DNA of 64,000 nucleotides from Toxotes chatareus (taxonomy: Eukaryota; Chordata; Actinopteri; Toxotidae). The stretch is taken from NCBI GenBank assembly GCA_016801885.1, contig CM028902.1, forward strand, positions 23,465,580 through 23,529,579. Reading direction: 5' to 3'. Every line of letters begins with the position of its first letter. Within the stretch, counting starts at the first letter, position 1. The notes beneath the pieces are model-generated. The model searched no databases. It was not told the DNA's origin and was given only the letters and a program-made list of their open reading frames with translations. Below are positions 1-13,472 of the stretch, one piece after another. A program made the translations under genes and the position numbers.

Positions 1-188
1 TACCCATGGTAAGCATCTCCCCTCCCATTTACTGTAACAGGTGATAACAGTGAGATTGTAAATACCCACCTCATCTGGTGGAAACCTTTAACTATGATTT
101 TATTGTACTTTTAACTTGGAAAATAAAGTGCCAGAACATGAGGTAACTAGAGATAACCAAGCTTTTCATAAGTTTAACGGAGGAAGAA

Positions 189-212
189 TTTTTTTTTTTT
201 TTTTTTTTTTTT
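189..212. repeat. poly-T tract
   Basis: An uninterrupted run of about 24 T, possibly the A-tail of an old retroelement read from the other strand. No recognisable element body flanks it. Confidence 0.8.
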
Positions 213-321
213 ATCAGTGTAGAGTTTCTTCAATTCAATTTCATCCAAAAGAGAGTCTTTCTAACAGAAGGAACGCTCGTTTAAAATCACACTAACACAT
301 TACAGAATATGACAGCTGTTA

Positions 322-425
322 AAGGCATAGTTTGACATTTTGGTAAATATGGTATAGTATTTGGGCTTGCAGAGAGTTTCGATGAGAAGATCCATGCTTG
401 TATGGTAAATATGTAGGTGGCGGCT
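322..425 (+). repeat. degenerate dispersed percomorph repeat
   Basis: The stretch with TAGTTTGACATTTTGG, GATGAGAAGATC and ATGGTAAATATG in that order and spacing matches a high-copy dispersed repeat I recall from many percomorph genomes. It is diverged and truncated. I cannot name its class without a repeat library. Confidence 0.5.
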
Positions 426-3400
426 ATTTAAAAAGGGTCACACCCACATGTGTCTCTGAAATGCTGAACAAAGCCTAGGGCTGGAGTATATGTACAGATG
501 GTGCAAGTGATCAAAGAGGGAAGTTAAGTGGCAACGGCACCTTTGTGGTGCAAAGGCCGCATCACTTGTCCTTCCAATATGCACCCGTCCACCTCCAAAA
601 ATGTATTTTCAAGTGTAAGAAAAAAATTAGACTGATTAATATTTAATAGTCTGCAACAAGAGAAAAGCTACAGGGAGAACTGAGTAAAGTTTTCGCTGGC
701 AGCTGGTTTTTGATGCACTATGCAAGTTAGACAGAGCTGCTACAAGTAGGGGTATAGAGAGCATACCGCAGCAACTCCACCTCCAGGTGGCTGAGGTATG
801 TTATCATTACTATTATTTTACAGTTGTGTTACACCCCACTCTCCTGGTCCCTGTCACTCGCAATAGACCTGTTCTTTTTTTATACAGCATCAACGCTGCA
901 ACAGCAGCAAGTTTTCCAGGTGGTCTCCTAAATTCTATACAGCGTCCTGTTGTCTTCTGATCTGTTGTGCCAGGAGGCTTGAATGAGATTCAGACAGCCT
1001 CTCCAACATGGACATAAAACATGACTCTTATAAGGATCATGATGTAACAGGCGCAGCACCCCGTCACAAAAAATAAGAAAATAAAGAAAATCAACTCCTG
1101 AATCAGCAATCTATTTCTGAATTCTTGATTCTGAACTTCAAAATAGTTAAAATGAAATGGAAATACTGATAATGTTTCCATTATTTACTTATGAGTCTGG
1201 TTTAGTGTTGACTTCATGCTCTAACTTATGACCAAACAGCTCTTGGCTTAAAAACTGTTAAGTTATTCAGTAAGTTTGGTAGTTTAGTATCTGCCTTTGA
1301 AAACCACACTATTTGAAAATCAAATCATATCAAATCAAATCAATGTAAACCACACTTCAGATCCTCATATTCCCTGGAAACAGTGGCAGCCACAGTCCTG
1401 TTAAGAAGACTAGACCTCAAGAATTAGAGTCAAAACTAAACATTAGAAGGCTGGACCAAAAAGAAACTGGACCAAAGGGAAGCTAAAAGCCAGATCTTTA
1501 AATTTAAAAGCTAAATTTCCATATTTTACTACTGTGTACATTTTTTACTTTTGCCAAACTTCTTCATTAATCTGTGTTAACTAAAGAAATGAAGCACAAC
1601 ATTTAGTTAAACTGTATTTCTTACTAAGCCAATGATAAAAAATATTGTTGCTCCTTTCATCCTCCGTAATCTCCAAGTGATTTATCTCATGTTCCATTCT
1701 GTAGTTACATTTTAACAGAGGTGCTGTTTACCATAATCCTACCATTTTATGAATATCATTTTATGGTCTCACAGCTGTAAAGCACTGTCATTAGAAGGGA
1801 GAGAGGTTCTGACATATGAAAACCTTTTGCAGCCCTTAACCCTTCTGGTTACTGCAGCTCTTTATCTCTAAATCAACCATCTGCCCTCTCTCTCAGTTGG
1901 AATGATTCTGCAAATCTTTTTTAAAGGTGGCGTTTGCTTCTTATATTGCAACAGATGACGAGAGCACTTTGGCAGGGTTACACAGTAGATGATGCAGGTG
2001 ACTGGACCTATGACACATATCCCATTTAAAAAACTCTTTGACTTTGATATAAAACAGCTACATTAACTCAAAAATTTAAGGTGACATCTTTTTTTTTTTT
2101 CTTCTACATTAAAACAGACCCACACAATTTCCTTCTCATATTGTTCAAACCAATTCAGAATACTGGAAGAAATGACGGTAAGACTTCCTATCTTCCTATC
2201 TGTCCTGTCTTTATCAGATAACTGTGTCTGTCTCATTACACCCAGACAAATCTTGTATTCTGGTGTCATATTTGTTTGCTAGTGTTATTGAATTTACACA
2301 AAAATCACCAGATTTCTCCTGAAAAAGGAGAGTGATAATTCACATGTCCCTCGTTGTGTTCACTGTCTCAGCTACTGCAGGAATCAGGAGTTTGCTGGCC
2401 TATGAGTCAGCAATTAATGGCGTCTTCTAGTAGCTTATGCTAGCTGCTTGAAGCTTCAGTGTAAGAGCAGTAGTAACCAGAAACATGTTCATGTACTGAT
2501 GGATTCTTTGGACTTTGGGCTTCTATGATTGGTTAGAAGGGTGATTCTTACTCAAACCATTTAGAAGGGAATATCTCTGTGGAGCTGTCAGACTGTCCAA
2601 TGAGTCCCAGAGGCCTTTAACAGCCAAAATGAAAGTGTTTTTAGTATTTAGAACAATCAGAACAACCACATTAACTGTAATTAAACGTGCAACGTGAAAG
2701 GGCTCACTTGTGAGTATGAACTCACTGAGAATCATCCCCCAACCTTGTTGTTCCCCTCAGTTCTGCTGAGCTTTTTTAGCCTCTTTTAGCTCGTTGTTCT
2801 CTTTTCTTTTTCACCCCGTCTGCCTTCTTTTAGCCTTGTTATGGTGCCACCTACTGACCCAAAAATTTGTTTCACAGCTTTAAATAGACATGAATACAGG
2901 CTAAATTTGCTCAGTGTTTAAGTGTGGTGTTGAATGAGACTGAGAACTGAGGGTTGAACAAGAGAACAAAACCAAAGACTCACAAAATCAGACTAAAGAA
3001 GTCTAAATTTCATTTTTTTCATTTCATTATTGCTACCTTACATTAACTGACAAAAATAGGATAGAATACCATAAAAAATGTAATTACTTTGCTCTCATCT
3101 CAAAACAAATCACAGCTCAGATGAACCATTTTATCATGTTTATTGTGGAGTATTTTCAAGGAGTCATGTTGGCTCCTTGTCGATGTTTATCATTATTATC
3201 CCTGTCAATGTTCCACTGGTTTGTGAAACCAGCGTAACAGATTTTCCACCTCTTTTCCATTGACAGCACAGTAACCCAAAGCCTTTGATGGTATATGGTT
3301 TTTGCCATAGTGGCAGTGAGGGTCACAATGGGGTCACCTGAAGTTCACTGACCTCTTCAGGCCATAAGGGACAGTAAAATACATGTACTTTTTAAAATAT

Positions 3401-4136
3401 ATAGCATTTCCTTAGATGTGGGAAATGGTGTGGAAATGCTAAATGTGCCATAAAGCTAAGAACGCACGGGCACAGATATGGCCAGTGGTTGAAGGTTTAT
3501 CTCACATGACTCAAACTCTCCTTTGAGATAAAGTGCATCATTGAAGGCCTACCAAGAACAATATGTCCAACATTTCAGAGGGTTTTAATAGTTTTATACG
3601 TTGTTGATAAGGACATTTGATATGATGTTGGAGTTTATAATAATCCTGTCGGTGAGCAAGAATAGACAGACTTTATAGACAAAAAGTCCATAAAACATAC
3701 ACCTTGGCTATTGTGATACTATCTCTGGCCTTGTGTTTATCTCTGTAACATTCTGATAAAAGTATGTCTGACTTTGATTGTCAGGTCAAAGGAAGGACAT
3801 GAAAGGGTTCCTTGATTGTGCAGATTACTATTACGATGATTACCATCATCTCCAATTGCAATGACAACTTAATAACAAGTGAGCAACTCCTTCCACTGAG
3901 GACGACCACAAAATATAAAGCTCATGAAAAAGATGCAGAAGACGTAAAGCTTTTTTTTTTTTTTAGGGTTTTTTTAAGGGTTTAATATTTAGCAAAACTA
4001 GAAGTCTACAGCCACGTTAGAGGTTCTGTGAAGCTGCTCCTGTTGGTTAATTTGTTCATTAACCAAAGTATTGTATAAACTGCATACAACTGGCCTCCTG
4101 GTGTCATATATAGGTTTACCGTGTACAATGTTCATA
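426..4136. other. intergenic, no gene seen
   Basis: Short open frames here (60-70 codons) show no recognisable protein similarity and no exon-like structure. The DNA is AT-rich with short homopolymers. It lies upstream of dnaaf4 and may hold distal regulatory sequence, but nothing specific could be supported. Confidence 0.6.
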
Positions 4137-4203
4137 CTATATCGTACTGACCCTCAATTCAGAACTTTCCGACAAACCTGAAGGCACCGTGGCTGCCTCT
4201 TTG

Positions 4204-4217
4204 GTCACCATAGCAAC
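4204..4217 (+). promoter_or_regulatory. RFX X-box in the dnaaf4 promoter
   Basis: GTCACC-AT-AGCAAC fits the X-box consensus GTNRCC(N0-3)RGYAAC with both half-sites perfect and a 2-bp spacer, about 170-185 bp upstream of the dnaaf4 start codon. RFX factors drive ciliary genes through such sites, and human DYX1C1 is reported to be RFX-regulated through X-boxes. The site is seen directly; its function here is inferred. Confidence 0.75.
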
Positions 4218-4344
4218 AGGACGCCGTCCAGTCGTACAGACTGAGACTTTGCCGTTAACGAGTCGTCGCGTTTTGTCAGTTTTTAACCTAAAGTACATCG
4301 ATATTTTTGGAGCAGGTTGAACCAAACTAACCGCTGACGCAACC

Positions 4345-4351
4345 ACAAACA
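4345..4351. promoter_or_regulatory. FOX-type site (FOXJ1-like) near the dnaaf4 start
   Basis: ACAAACA fits the forkhead core RYAAAYA and lies about 40 bp before the dnaaf4 ATG. FOXJ1 cooperates with RFX at motile-cilium promoters, so the pairing with the X-box about 130 bp upstream is suggestive. A 7-mer alone is weak evidence. Confidence 0.4.
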
Positions 4352-4389
4352 AGAGGCTAACGCTAAAAGTTAGGTCGGCTGAGCCGGAA

Positions 4390-7300
4390 ATGCCTCTGCA
4401 GGTGACAGACTACTCGTGGACGCAGACTGAGGCCACGGTTTACATTCACGTGCCTTTGAAAGGGGCGAAGGTCGGGAAAGTGGACATTCTCTGTACGGAC
4501 GAGTACCTGAAGGTAAAGTTAGCTAACATCAGGAAACGCTGTGCTCCCTTTGCCCTGGAGGTTTGTGTCCCACACTTACTTCACTGCATGTGCCTGTGTC
4601 AACACAGGGATGCGACAGGTAACGCTAGCGTTACATTTCTCGGTCTCATCCTTTAACTCAACCACACGAGCACAAAACTTTACATTTCAGTAACACTTCA
4701 GTTTTTCAATTAACCGACTCTCGTGGCTGTTGTTGTGAAAGCAGAGACTCCACATATTCAGTGATGTAAGTCCTATAAAATGCTCTCCACTGTCTGTGCC
4801 GCACAGGTGCATTACCCACCTTACCTGTTTGAAGCCTTCCTGCATGAACCGGTTGATGATGACAGCAGCACAGCAAAGGTTGGAAACGGAGTTGCAGTCG
4901 TCAGCTTGGCAAAGAGAGCCCACACGATGTGGAAGGATCTGATGATAACTACATGTAAGAGCCGATCGAAGCCGCAAACCATGCCGTTGACCTTCTTCCC
5001 TCATGGCGTTGTAACAATGGCTGATGAATTCAGTATTTTCTGATGGACTGGCCAACATGAGTGGTTCTAGGGTCAGTCGAGATCCAGGGCTTATCCATGA
5101 AAAATTTGAATCACTCTGGGGGTCATTGATCAATCAATAAATACTACAATATCAATAATATAAATGAATACATAAGAAAATTTCAGTATTACCTTAAACA
5201 CAGTAACAGTCAGGAACCTTTCTCTCCTTCAGCATATATAAAACTAATTTAAACAGAGTTATAATTGGAAAAAATCTATGAGAAATTCATCCTTCCCTCA
5301 CAATGTCACTGAATTTGATTTCACTTCGTTGATTTAAGGTGGTGTACCTCATGGAACAATAAATTCAATTACAAACATCTGCATATTTAAAAAGGCCACA
5401 AAGGTGCAAAGTAGATTTAGCAGCTGCCAAATTTTATGGCAATCACAAGGCTCTAGCAGGTTTTGAAATACAATACAGTGCAGTTTCACGGCCTCTCCTC
5501 CAGACTCCGTGAAGGTGCTTTCAGATGGCGAACGGTTGCTGGTGCCGCCTCCATTGTTTTCGATGTATACATGGTGGCAGATGTGCAACTGAGGTCAGTG
5601 GCAAAGAGAGGGGGGGGCTGCTGCTCTGTGTGCCTCTACCTCAGAAACTACAGAAAGGGAAAGGATACAGGAGCTGATTTTACAGGTAGGCTACTCAGCT
5701 ACCTGAATAACACATCTCTGTACTAGGAGATAGACAAGTAAGCAAACAGGAAATAGTATTTGATCAATTTCAGTTGAGGAGCATCCGAGCAATTTAGACA
5801 TACAGTGGAAGTGACACCTAGTATTCACAAAAAAGGAGCTAAATTTTAATACAGTCTAATATAATTTTAAATTTAGAATATGTCACAGGCCACACAAATG
5901 AAGGGGTCGGGCTACATATGTCTCTCGGGCCATAGATTGGGCACCCCGATGTTAAGCTCTAAAGCTGTTAGACAGAGATCACCAAACTCTCAGTTTGGAA
6001 GGGAACACCAGTTCTAAGGTAGTAATTTATTTTAATTTCTGCTTTACTCAGAGTGTCATATACATTTACATACAACTAATCTACCACTGTGACTCACTGT
6101 GTATTTCAGATGATAAAGAAAAAAAGAAGGAGGTGAGAGAAAGAGCCCTGTTGAAATACCAGGAAAAGCTTTCTTCAGAGTCCAGATCCAAGGCAGAGAA
6201 ACGACACACAGAGAAGAAATATGCACTGGAGACAATGATGAAGGTAACACACTCTGCGACACCACAATCTGCTCATCATCATCGAATCACATCACCATGT
6301 GTCCAAAATAACCATCGGAAAACCGCTCTGAAATCTGGAATGACTTATATATTGCATGTTTTACTTGATCTCAGCTTGAAAAGGAGGAAAGAGACAGCAT
6401 CCAGAAAATGAAGGACACTGAGCGAGAGAAAACCACAGCAGAGCTGGAAGCATGGCAACTGAGACAGACACAAAAAACAGAGGAAGACGCCCCCGTGAAA
6501 CTCCACAGTCAGGAGGACAATCGAATCAAACTGAAAGCCACAACAGAGAAGCAAGAAAACGGATGTTTGGATAGAAGAAATGTCAAACTGGGTTTGTAAT
6601 GTCCCGTGTGATCAAATTTGCTCTAGTTGGTTATTATGGTATGTTAATGAACACATTCCTGTGTTTAGGTCACAGAGGCAGGGAAGCAAAGTGCACGAAA
6701 AAACAAGCGGACCTGCCTGCTCCAAGACTCGCTGGAAACATTCGAGTCACATTTACCCCACGAGTTTTCCCAACAGCCCTCAGGGAATCGAGAGTGCAAG
6801 AGGAGGAGGAGGTGAGAGTCGCCGGTCCCGCCATCAGCAGGTTTTTCCCTTGTTCTTTTACGGCTGTGAACAAAATGTGATAAGACCCCTAAGGAGGAAT
6901 CTTCAGCAGGAAGTACAAGCAGAAAAACAGTACATTTAAAACTCATAGTCTCACTCACGGTTGACTTGTCGACCCTAAAAAGATCAGCATCAGCCGCTGG
7001 GAATCACCCCAAGAGGATGAAAGACACAAGTGCAGAACTGGTGAAGCATCCTCTCACTTTGATGCTTGATCACACTGCACCTCCAACTGTTTTCTAACAA
7101 AGTTTGAAAAGTTATACTCTTATGGAAACACATTTTTCTGTGAGGGTTTTGCCACTGATACTAACCTCACCTCAAGGGTGATACAGTCAGGAAGTACAGC
7201 ACTTTTGTTATTTTGGTATGTTATTGGGAAAGTGGTTGAATTCCATTTAGTTGTTGACTGTTGAGTAGTGGACGTTAAACTGGTGGTCGAGTTCCTTCTG

Positions 7301-8847
7301 TGTGCGTCCAGTTAGTTCAAACAGAAAAAGCTTATCTGTGTGGAGCAGTTTGTGATAAGCGTGGCTAGGGCACATGATAGCAAATGTGAGAAGATGATTA
7401 TTGAGTTGTGTTTGCAGCCTGTACTGAGGCGAGACTTGGTCACTCTCGGTTGCTGGCTCTTGTATTGGGTTTAAAGGATCAGGTTCAGTATCCTGGGGCC
7501 TCACTTGAAGTGTTCTCACTGAACAGAGTCCTCTCTTATGGCTAGAGACAAGGACATTTCTTAAATATGAAGCATTCCTGTAAAATAACAATTCTATTCA
7601 AAGCTTGAATGCATCATATGCTGTGTGAGTGCTATTCACACTAAGTTTGCACTTTTTATTTTTAACTCACCAGTGGCTCAGGAAACAAGCTGAAGCCAGG
7701 CGTGCAGTGAATGCAGATGCTGAGGAGCTGGAGGACCTGAAGGAGGAGGAGAGGAACCCTGACTGGTTAAAGGCCAAAGGAGAGTAAGTAAAACCTGCTC
7801 TCACAACTGTTTATCAGCATGTGTTTTTTCAGATCCATCTAATCACTGAATTGACTCTTTCAGCAAATACTTTGCGACCGGGGACTACCTGAGCGCAGTG
7901 AACGCCTACAACTTGGCTATCAGGCTCAACAGAAAGATCCCAGCGCTGTATTCAAACAGGGCTGCCTGTCATCTGAAGTTAAGAAATCTTCACAAGGCCA
8001 TTGAGGATTCCTCCCAGGTCTGTACCGTCTGTGTGTTTTACATAATCTGTGTCTGCCCGTTCTCCTCAGCATGTTGCAAAGTACAGTGGATTAAAGCTTC
8101 GCTGTTCATGTTGGCGTCTTAATACCTCAAAAAACAAGTTGTGTCTGCTCTCTGATGTGTAGGATACTCCTAAATAGAAGCTCTACCTCAGTACACAGTT
8201 CATTAAATATTCCGACATTAACTGCTGGGAGATTCAGCTCCTCAGTGAAAGTGAACCACTGTGTGTATGGCCAGTATGTTTACAGGAAAAAATGGCTGAT
8301 TCATTACATGAACAGAATAGCTGCATTAAATTGTTGTATAGCTTTTATGTAAAGAAGCAGTAAACATCGGGACGTGTTTCTCTGCAGGCACTTGATCTGT
8401 TGACTCCACCAGTTGATGCTAATGCAGCTGCCAGAGCCAGAGCCTCCGTCCGCCGAGGATCTGCCTTCTGCCAGCTACAGCTCTATGCGGAAGGTTTGAA
8501 CAGCAACAGTTTTAACATTGTCACTATACAAATGTGGATTTTATATTTTATTTTAAATAGTACACTGACAATAATAAATCACTAAACCCCAGCAATTTTT
8601 GACTTGTATTTAGAGACATAATGGTAAACTAACAATACATCCCTGTAGCATGTTACGGGACGATGACTGAATGGCTGAACAGGTGACCACCCACTCTGTG
8701 CTGATCTATGTGTGACATGTTTCCTCAGGGCTACAAGACTACCAAGCTGCTCTGAAGACTGACCCCCACAATGAGGCGCTGCAGGCAGACATACAGAGAA
8801 TACGAGACATTATTCAAGGTACTGCTTCTGACCCTGAGACACAGTGA
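4390..8847 (+). CDS. dnaaf4: dynein axonemal assembly factor 4 (Dyx1c1), complete
   Basis: Cytoplasmic co-chaperone that helps HSP90/HSP70 preassemble axonemal dynein arms. Nine coding exons with GT-AG introns: 4390-4512, 4807-4954, 6110-6243, 6375-6591, 6669-6811, 7674-7783, 7864-8017, 8388-8493, 8729-8847. They sum to 1254 nt (417 aa; human is 420 aa, as I recall). Exons 1-2 encode the N-terminal CS (p23-like) domain, with MPLQVTDYSW at the start and YPPYLFEAFL. Exons 3-4 encode a lysine/glutamate-rich coiled region. Exon 5 carries the conserved FTPRVFPTALRES. Exons 6-9 encode the C-terminal TPR repeats (YNLAIRLN, NRAACHLKL, RRGSAFCQL, LQDYQAALK). The ATG is the only one in frame at the family N-terminus. 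All phases join without stops. The exon 4 donor (CTGG|GTTTGT) is weak. Introns 2 and 5 hold repeat-like sequence. The gene stands alone with its own RFX-type promoter. Confidence 0.95.
5878..5951 (-). repeat. hAT-like terminal relic in dnaaf4 intron 2
   Basis: Read on the minus strand, the stretch begins close to GGGGTGCCCAATCTATGGCCC and continues with a GCCC-rich segment, resembling the terminus of fish hAT/Charlie-type non-autonomous elements. No matching opposite terminus was found, so this is at best a truncated copy. Confidence 0.35.
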
Positions 8848-9185
8848 GACACAGGAAATATACTGTGCATATTATGTATGGCTGCTTATTTTTTATGTTA
8901 TTTGTCTCTCACCCAGTGGTTTGATAAACGATAACATTCAAACAAACACTATGTGTAATCCTTGATGTGGCCAGGGAGAGACAGGCTCCAAGCCTGAAAG
9001 TTACATCAGCTTGAAAATCCATGAAAACATGTTGTAATGTCAGTGTGTGTTATGGGAGAGCGAGTTCACAGGAGACAGTCTATAAGTGTGTGCAGAGCAC
9101 CCCCGTGTGGTCAAAGGTTGCATCTCTTAAATTCAGCTATCTCAGAACACAGATGATAAAATAAAAGAGGCGAACTTTTTTTTTT
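8848..9185 (+). other. probable dnaaf4 3' UTR
   Basis: Sequence after the dnaaf4 stop codon (TGA, 8845-8847). The first good AATAAA is at 9160-9165, followed by a T-rich stretch from 9176, as expected for cleavage and polyadenylation. A later AATAAA near 9328 is an alternative. Confidence 0.5.
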
Positions 9186-10168
9186 TTTTAAATGTCTGGA
9201 CACAGTAGTGTTTTTTGACTATTGTCAGTGTAAAAGCATCATAAGATGGGCTGATAACTTCGTACATTTTTACAGCTTTGCACTTTCAGTGAAATGAGCC
9301 TGGTCAGATAAAAATTAAAAAAACAAATAAAATGAAAACTCTTCAACAACTCAAAGTCTTGTCGTATTCCAGGTGCTGCTCTGCTGATGTCATATGAAAG
9401 AGTTCATGGAGTTAGCTTATTTAAAAGCAGGTTGATGGGTAGAAAGCAGGGAATAGTTTCAGAACATCTGCCAGGCTTCGAAACACAAAGAAATGCTCAA
9501 ATCAGCGTTGGCACAGTCTTTGTTAAGGCTTGAAATTCAAATTGTAGCGAATCTTGAAAGTAAAATTTAGAAAGAACATATATTGAATTTACAACTTCTG
9601 CGTTTAAAAGTTTGTTATAAAAAAGTTTGAGACAAAAAAATACAACATAATCTTTGGCCAGCTTACTCATAAAAAGTTAAACACAAAACATACAGTATGT
9701 CTTTTTAATGAAAAGCTAATCCAAAACATTGTTCCACTGGAGTGAAGGTAATAATGTGCTTATGATTTCTTGCCACTGCACATATTACTGATAATACCTC
9801 TGAAATTCTACCTAAATGGAATTTCAAATACAGGAATTTAAATCCAATTATTTTATTTTTCTGTTATGTATTTTTTTATTATTATGTAGTGAAACTTTTA
9901 GATCTTTTTTAGTGAAAAGATCTGGATATTTTTTCCACTAAGGACACGTCAGTGTTTGTTGCTGAGAGAAAGAAGATACAGACACAAATGAGTGTATGTG
10001 GCCATCTACCTTCCCTGGTCATAGGCTTTTATTCACATCACACTGACCACTCACTGCTCATCCTCACTCAGCAGCTGCTAAACTCTACAGTACGATAATA
10101 TATTAGTTTCAGATTGAAGGGATTTGGAAATTGCCGCTTTTCTTTGTAAACACAGACTTTCTGTGAAG

Positions 10169-10207
<39 letters not shown>

Positions 10208-11961
10208 GAATCTGAAGTGCAAATTGAGGTCAACTGATCAGACCATACAGCGGGTCAAGACCCAGTGCCAGTGGGTCATGGGAAGGCTGGTGTGAGTTTC
10301 TGGATGATTCTGGAAAATGTGGAGGTTTGGTGCTTTATTCTAACCTGACAGCTCTTTTATTAGCTGCTGGTTCTAACACGCTGTCCAAGCCTTTTCAAAT
10401 TCCTTTAACATGACATAATACAGACCCACGGCTCAATGCAGGTTCGTCTACAAAACCGAGCAAACCAGCTCCAAAATATTGGTCCACAGAAAAGGTTTTT
10501 TTTGTCAGGCCACTGATCTCAGCAGATCAGAGCTCCAGTCCTATGTGACTGTGAAGTAGCACTTGAAGACGTCGACCACACACCCTGCCCTCTGTCAGCG
10601 GACACAATTGAAATCTGTAAACACCCTGCAAAGCCGCTTTTCTTATTTTTTTTTTTCTTCCACCAATTTTCTGTTTTTTTTTTTCTAATCTCCTAATCAA
10701 ATGTGCCGAAAGCTTCCCAAAGAATTACAAATGGTTAAAATTCAGCGTCAAAAGAATGGGATCATTAAGAGGCTTTGATTTGTAGTGGAGCAGCATTGTG
10801 GCAGAGCAGTTTGAGTGAATGATTGTCAGTGAATGACTTCTCTAAGCATCTGAAAAGAAACACCGTTCCACCATGCATAGACAAGCGAGAAAGTTTAAGT
10901 GTTATTACAAAAGATTAATGCAAGTGGTTGGAAATGAAGCAGTTGGAGGTGCATACACAAGTTCCTGCTGAAACCTCACTCACTGAATGACTTGACTATG
11001 GTATGAGGTTTGGCAGTTGAGACCCTCAGAGGCACAATGCCAAAATATTTTGTTTTTCCTTTTTTTTTTTTATCATATTCAGAAATCTGGGGTTTGCCAT
11101 TATTGCCAGACATTTTAGGATTTAGATTTTTTTTTTTATGACCAATCCTGTTGTTTCAGTGCACCAGCAGTACTTCACCGACATTGATTCATTTTGAGTG
11201 GTGGACCACTGACCCAGAGTCAGAGGTGTGTATTTTTCCGCAATGGCATTTTGAAGCTGCTGTCATGAGCATTTTCACATTAACAATGGATTAAATGTCT
11301 ATGGCTAATGTGGAAGTTGTTACTCATAGTGACAGACACCCAGAATTATCACCAGGCTCTGCAGTTATCCACAGCTCTGCAAAGCTTTTCAGCCTGTTTT
11401 GCTTTTTATGGCCCGCAGCTTTACTGTTATTCTCTCAGTTGTCATCCTCGTTGCTTTCGGAAGAAGTTGATTCTTTTCAGCATAAAAGTTCAGATAAACC
11501 TGCTGTAAACTACCTGCACAGCATCAAACAGAAGACTAAAAATTCATCACCTGAAACACCAAACAAATTATGTGTTGCTGCATGTGTAAACAGGCCACTG
11601 TATCCCTGTCAACCAAACCCTTCCACTTAATTTTATGAAGGTGATAATGTTAATGTCTTAAAGCAACAATCAGTTAATGAGCGCTTTAGGTGCAAAAGAG
11701 CTCTTGTGAAAATGAAAAATCTCTGAAGCTTTCCTGTTTCACAGTCCCTGAATAATACCTGGATTATCAAGCTCTTTCCTTTGAGAGTCTGATAATTTAG
11801 GTTGGTCCGGTGCATCCAGTGATGGAATGGGATGGACACTGCTGACTCAGCTGGGTCCATTAAAAGCAGCTAGAAGATCTCTGCTAATACAACCTAAAGA
11901 CCATCCACAGAGGACGACAGGAGAGGTGTATAACTTCACATGTGACAGCTCTGGATACCAC
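9186..11961. other. intergenic, no gene seen
   Basis: AT-rich with many T homopolymers, including 30 T at 10173-10202. Two overlapping frames at 11295-11630 (111 and 66 codons) show no conserved protein pattern. No RNA gene or intact mobile element was recognised. Confidence 0.6.
10173..10202. repeat. poly-T tract (30 nt)
   Basis: Thirty consecutive T; simple homopolymer, prone to length error in assemblies. Confidence 0.85.
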
Positions 11962-11962
11962 T

Positions 11963-12025
11963 ACATTTACATTTATTCTTTTAGCAGGGACTTTTGTCCA
12001 AAGCGACATACAAATGAGTCAGAGA
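11963..12025 (+). repeat. SINE-like / dispersed repeat fragment
   Basis: TACATTTACATTTATTC followed by TTTAGCAGGGACTTTTGTCCAAAGCGACATACAAA (split here only by memory of the family) matches a short motif dispersed widely in fish genomes, usually written with TTTAGCAGACGC and TCCAAAGCGACTTACA. The copy is diverged. The class is probably SINE-related but not established. Confidence 0.45.
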
Positions 12026-12270
12026 CAGAGACTGACTTGCAACAAAGGTCCCCCACAGGGCAGCTCTATAGACTGCATCTTAACCCCTGGATGACCAGGG
12101 ACCACTGCACTGGTGAGTTAGCAAGAACCCTTGACTAGATACTAGAATTGAACCTGTACATGGCACAATCAAGCTGATACAACTGGGGAAGCCATTCATT
12201 TGAGTTATTTAAAAATATCTGTTATTACTGTGAATGATTTCTGTCTGATAAATGTTTTAAGGATGGAACA

Positions 12271-12330
12271 TACAGTGGCGAGAAAAACTAAGTGAACCCT
12301 TTGGAATTACTAGAGTTACTTTAATTTATA
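12271..12330 (+). repeat. Tc1/mariner-type terminal fragment
   Basis: TACAGTGGCGAGAAAAACTA, then AGTGAACCCTTTGGAATTAC, resembles the TA-bounded outer end of a family of fish Tc1-like elements. A possible partner CCACTGTAT occurs at about 12795-12803. The roughly 530 bp between them has no recognisable transposase. Confidence 0.45.
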
Positions 12331-13197
12331 AAAAAAAAAAAAACACCCAAACAATTTGAGTTTCCTGTTCACGAGTAGCAGGGATTAGGCCCATGGCTCA
12401 CTCCTTCCTATTTTTTTGTGATCTCTGTTTGATTGGCAGGTGGTCGGCCCTCCTGGCTGGGTGCTGGGGCTGACTGACCAGTACCATATGGAAGCCTTTA
12501 TCCCTGCACACTGACCAGGACACACACTGCTGCTTCAGAACACCACACTTTAACCCATTTAACACACTTTGGGGGGGTGGACACCAATGTGTACATGTTC
12601 TTGCACCACAGGACAGCTTGGAATTTAATCAGCTTCTGGAGTTAGAGCCAGTTGGTCTCTGATGATATAAAGTTATAAAGAAAGAGAAATATGATTTGAT
12701 TTGAACTTATTGTTCCCCATTGATTTAACTTATCCAGCAGAATGTACTGAAACTTTCGTAGAGAATATTTATTGAATTTACATTTTATTGTGTCCACCAC
12801 TGTATCTCTGTAGACCAGGATGTGGTTAGATTTGCTGAACAATGTGAGTTTGTCACTGTGAGGACCCCTTTCACCAGAAACATCTCATAGGTCAAACTCA
12901 CATTGTAGCTTAAATGATTTAGTTTTGTTTTTTTTTTTTTTCCATATGGTGTTATGCAGAATAAATTCTTGTTAGTGTGAAGAACAAATAAGCTGCACAT
13001 GTTCTGGACCGTCCTCCCACCTTCCTCCTCCTTCCTCTTCCCTCCCTTTCTGCCCAGCTGAATAACCACTAAAGATAAATTAGATCATAATGACCCTGCA
13101 CCATCCATACAAAACCTGATTAGATACGCAACCCTCTGCTTAATGACCTGAAAAACTGCTGTGTGTGTGTCTGTGTGTATGTGTGTGTGTGTGTACA

Positions 13198-13472
<275 letters not shown>

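Noticed and set aside
4137..4352. 71-codon minus-strand frame upstream of dnaaf4
   Set aside because: It overlaps the promoter/5' UTR of dnaaf4, including the X-box, and has no recognisable protein pattern.
4687..5133. 148-codon minus-strand frame
   Set aside because: Antisense shadow of dnaaf4 exon 2 and flanking intron; the plus strand encodes the conserved CS-domain residues.
5463..5726. 87-codon plus-strand frame in dnaaf4 intron 2
   Set aside because: No similarity recognised and no splice sites joining it in phase to the neighbouring exons; DNAAF4 has no extra residues here.
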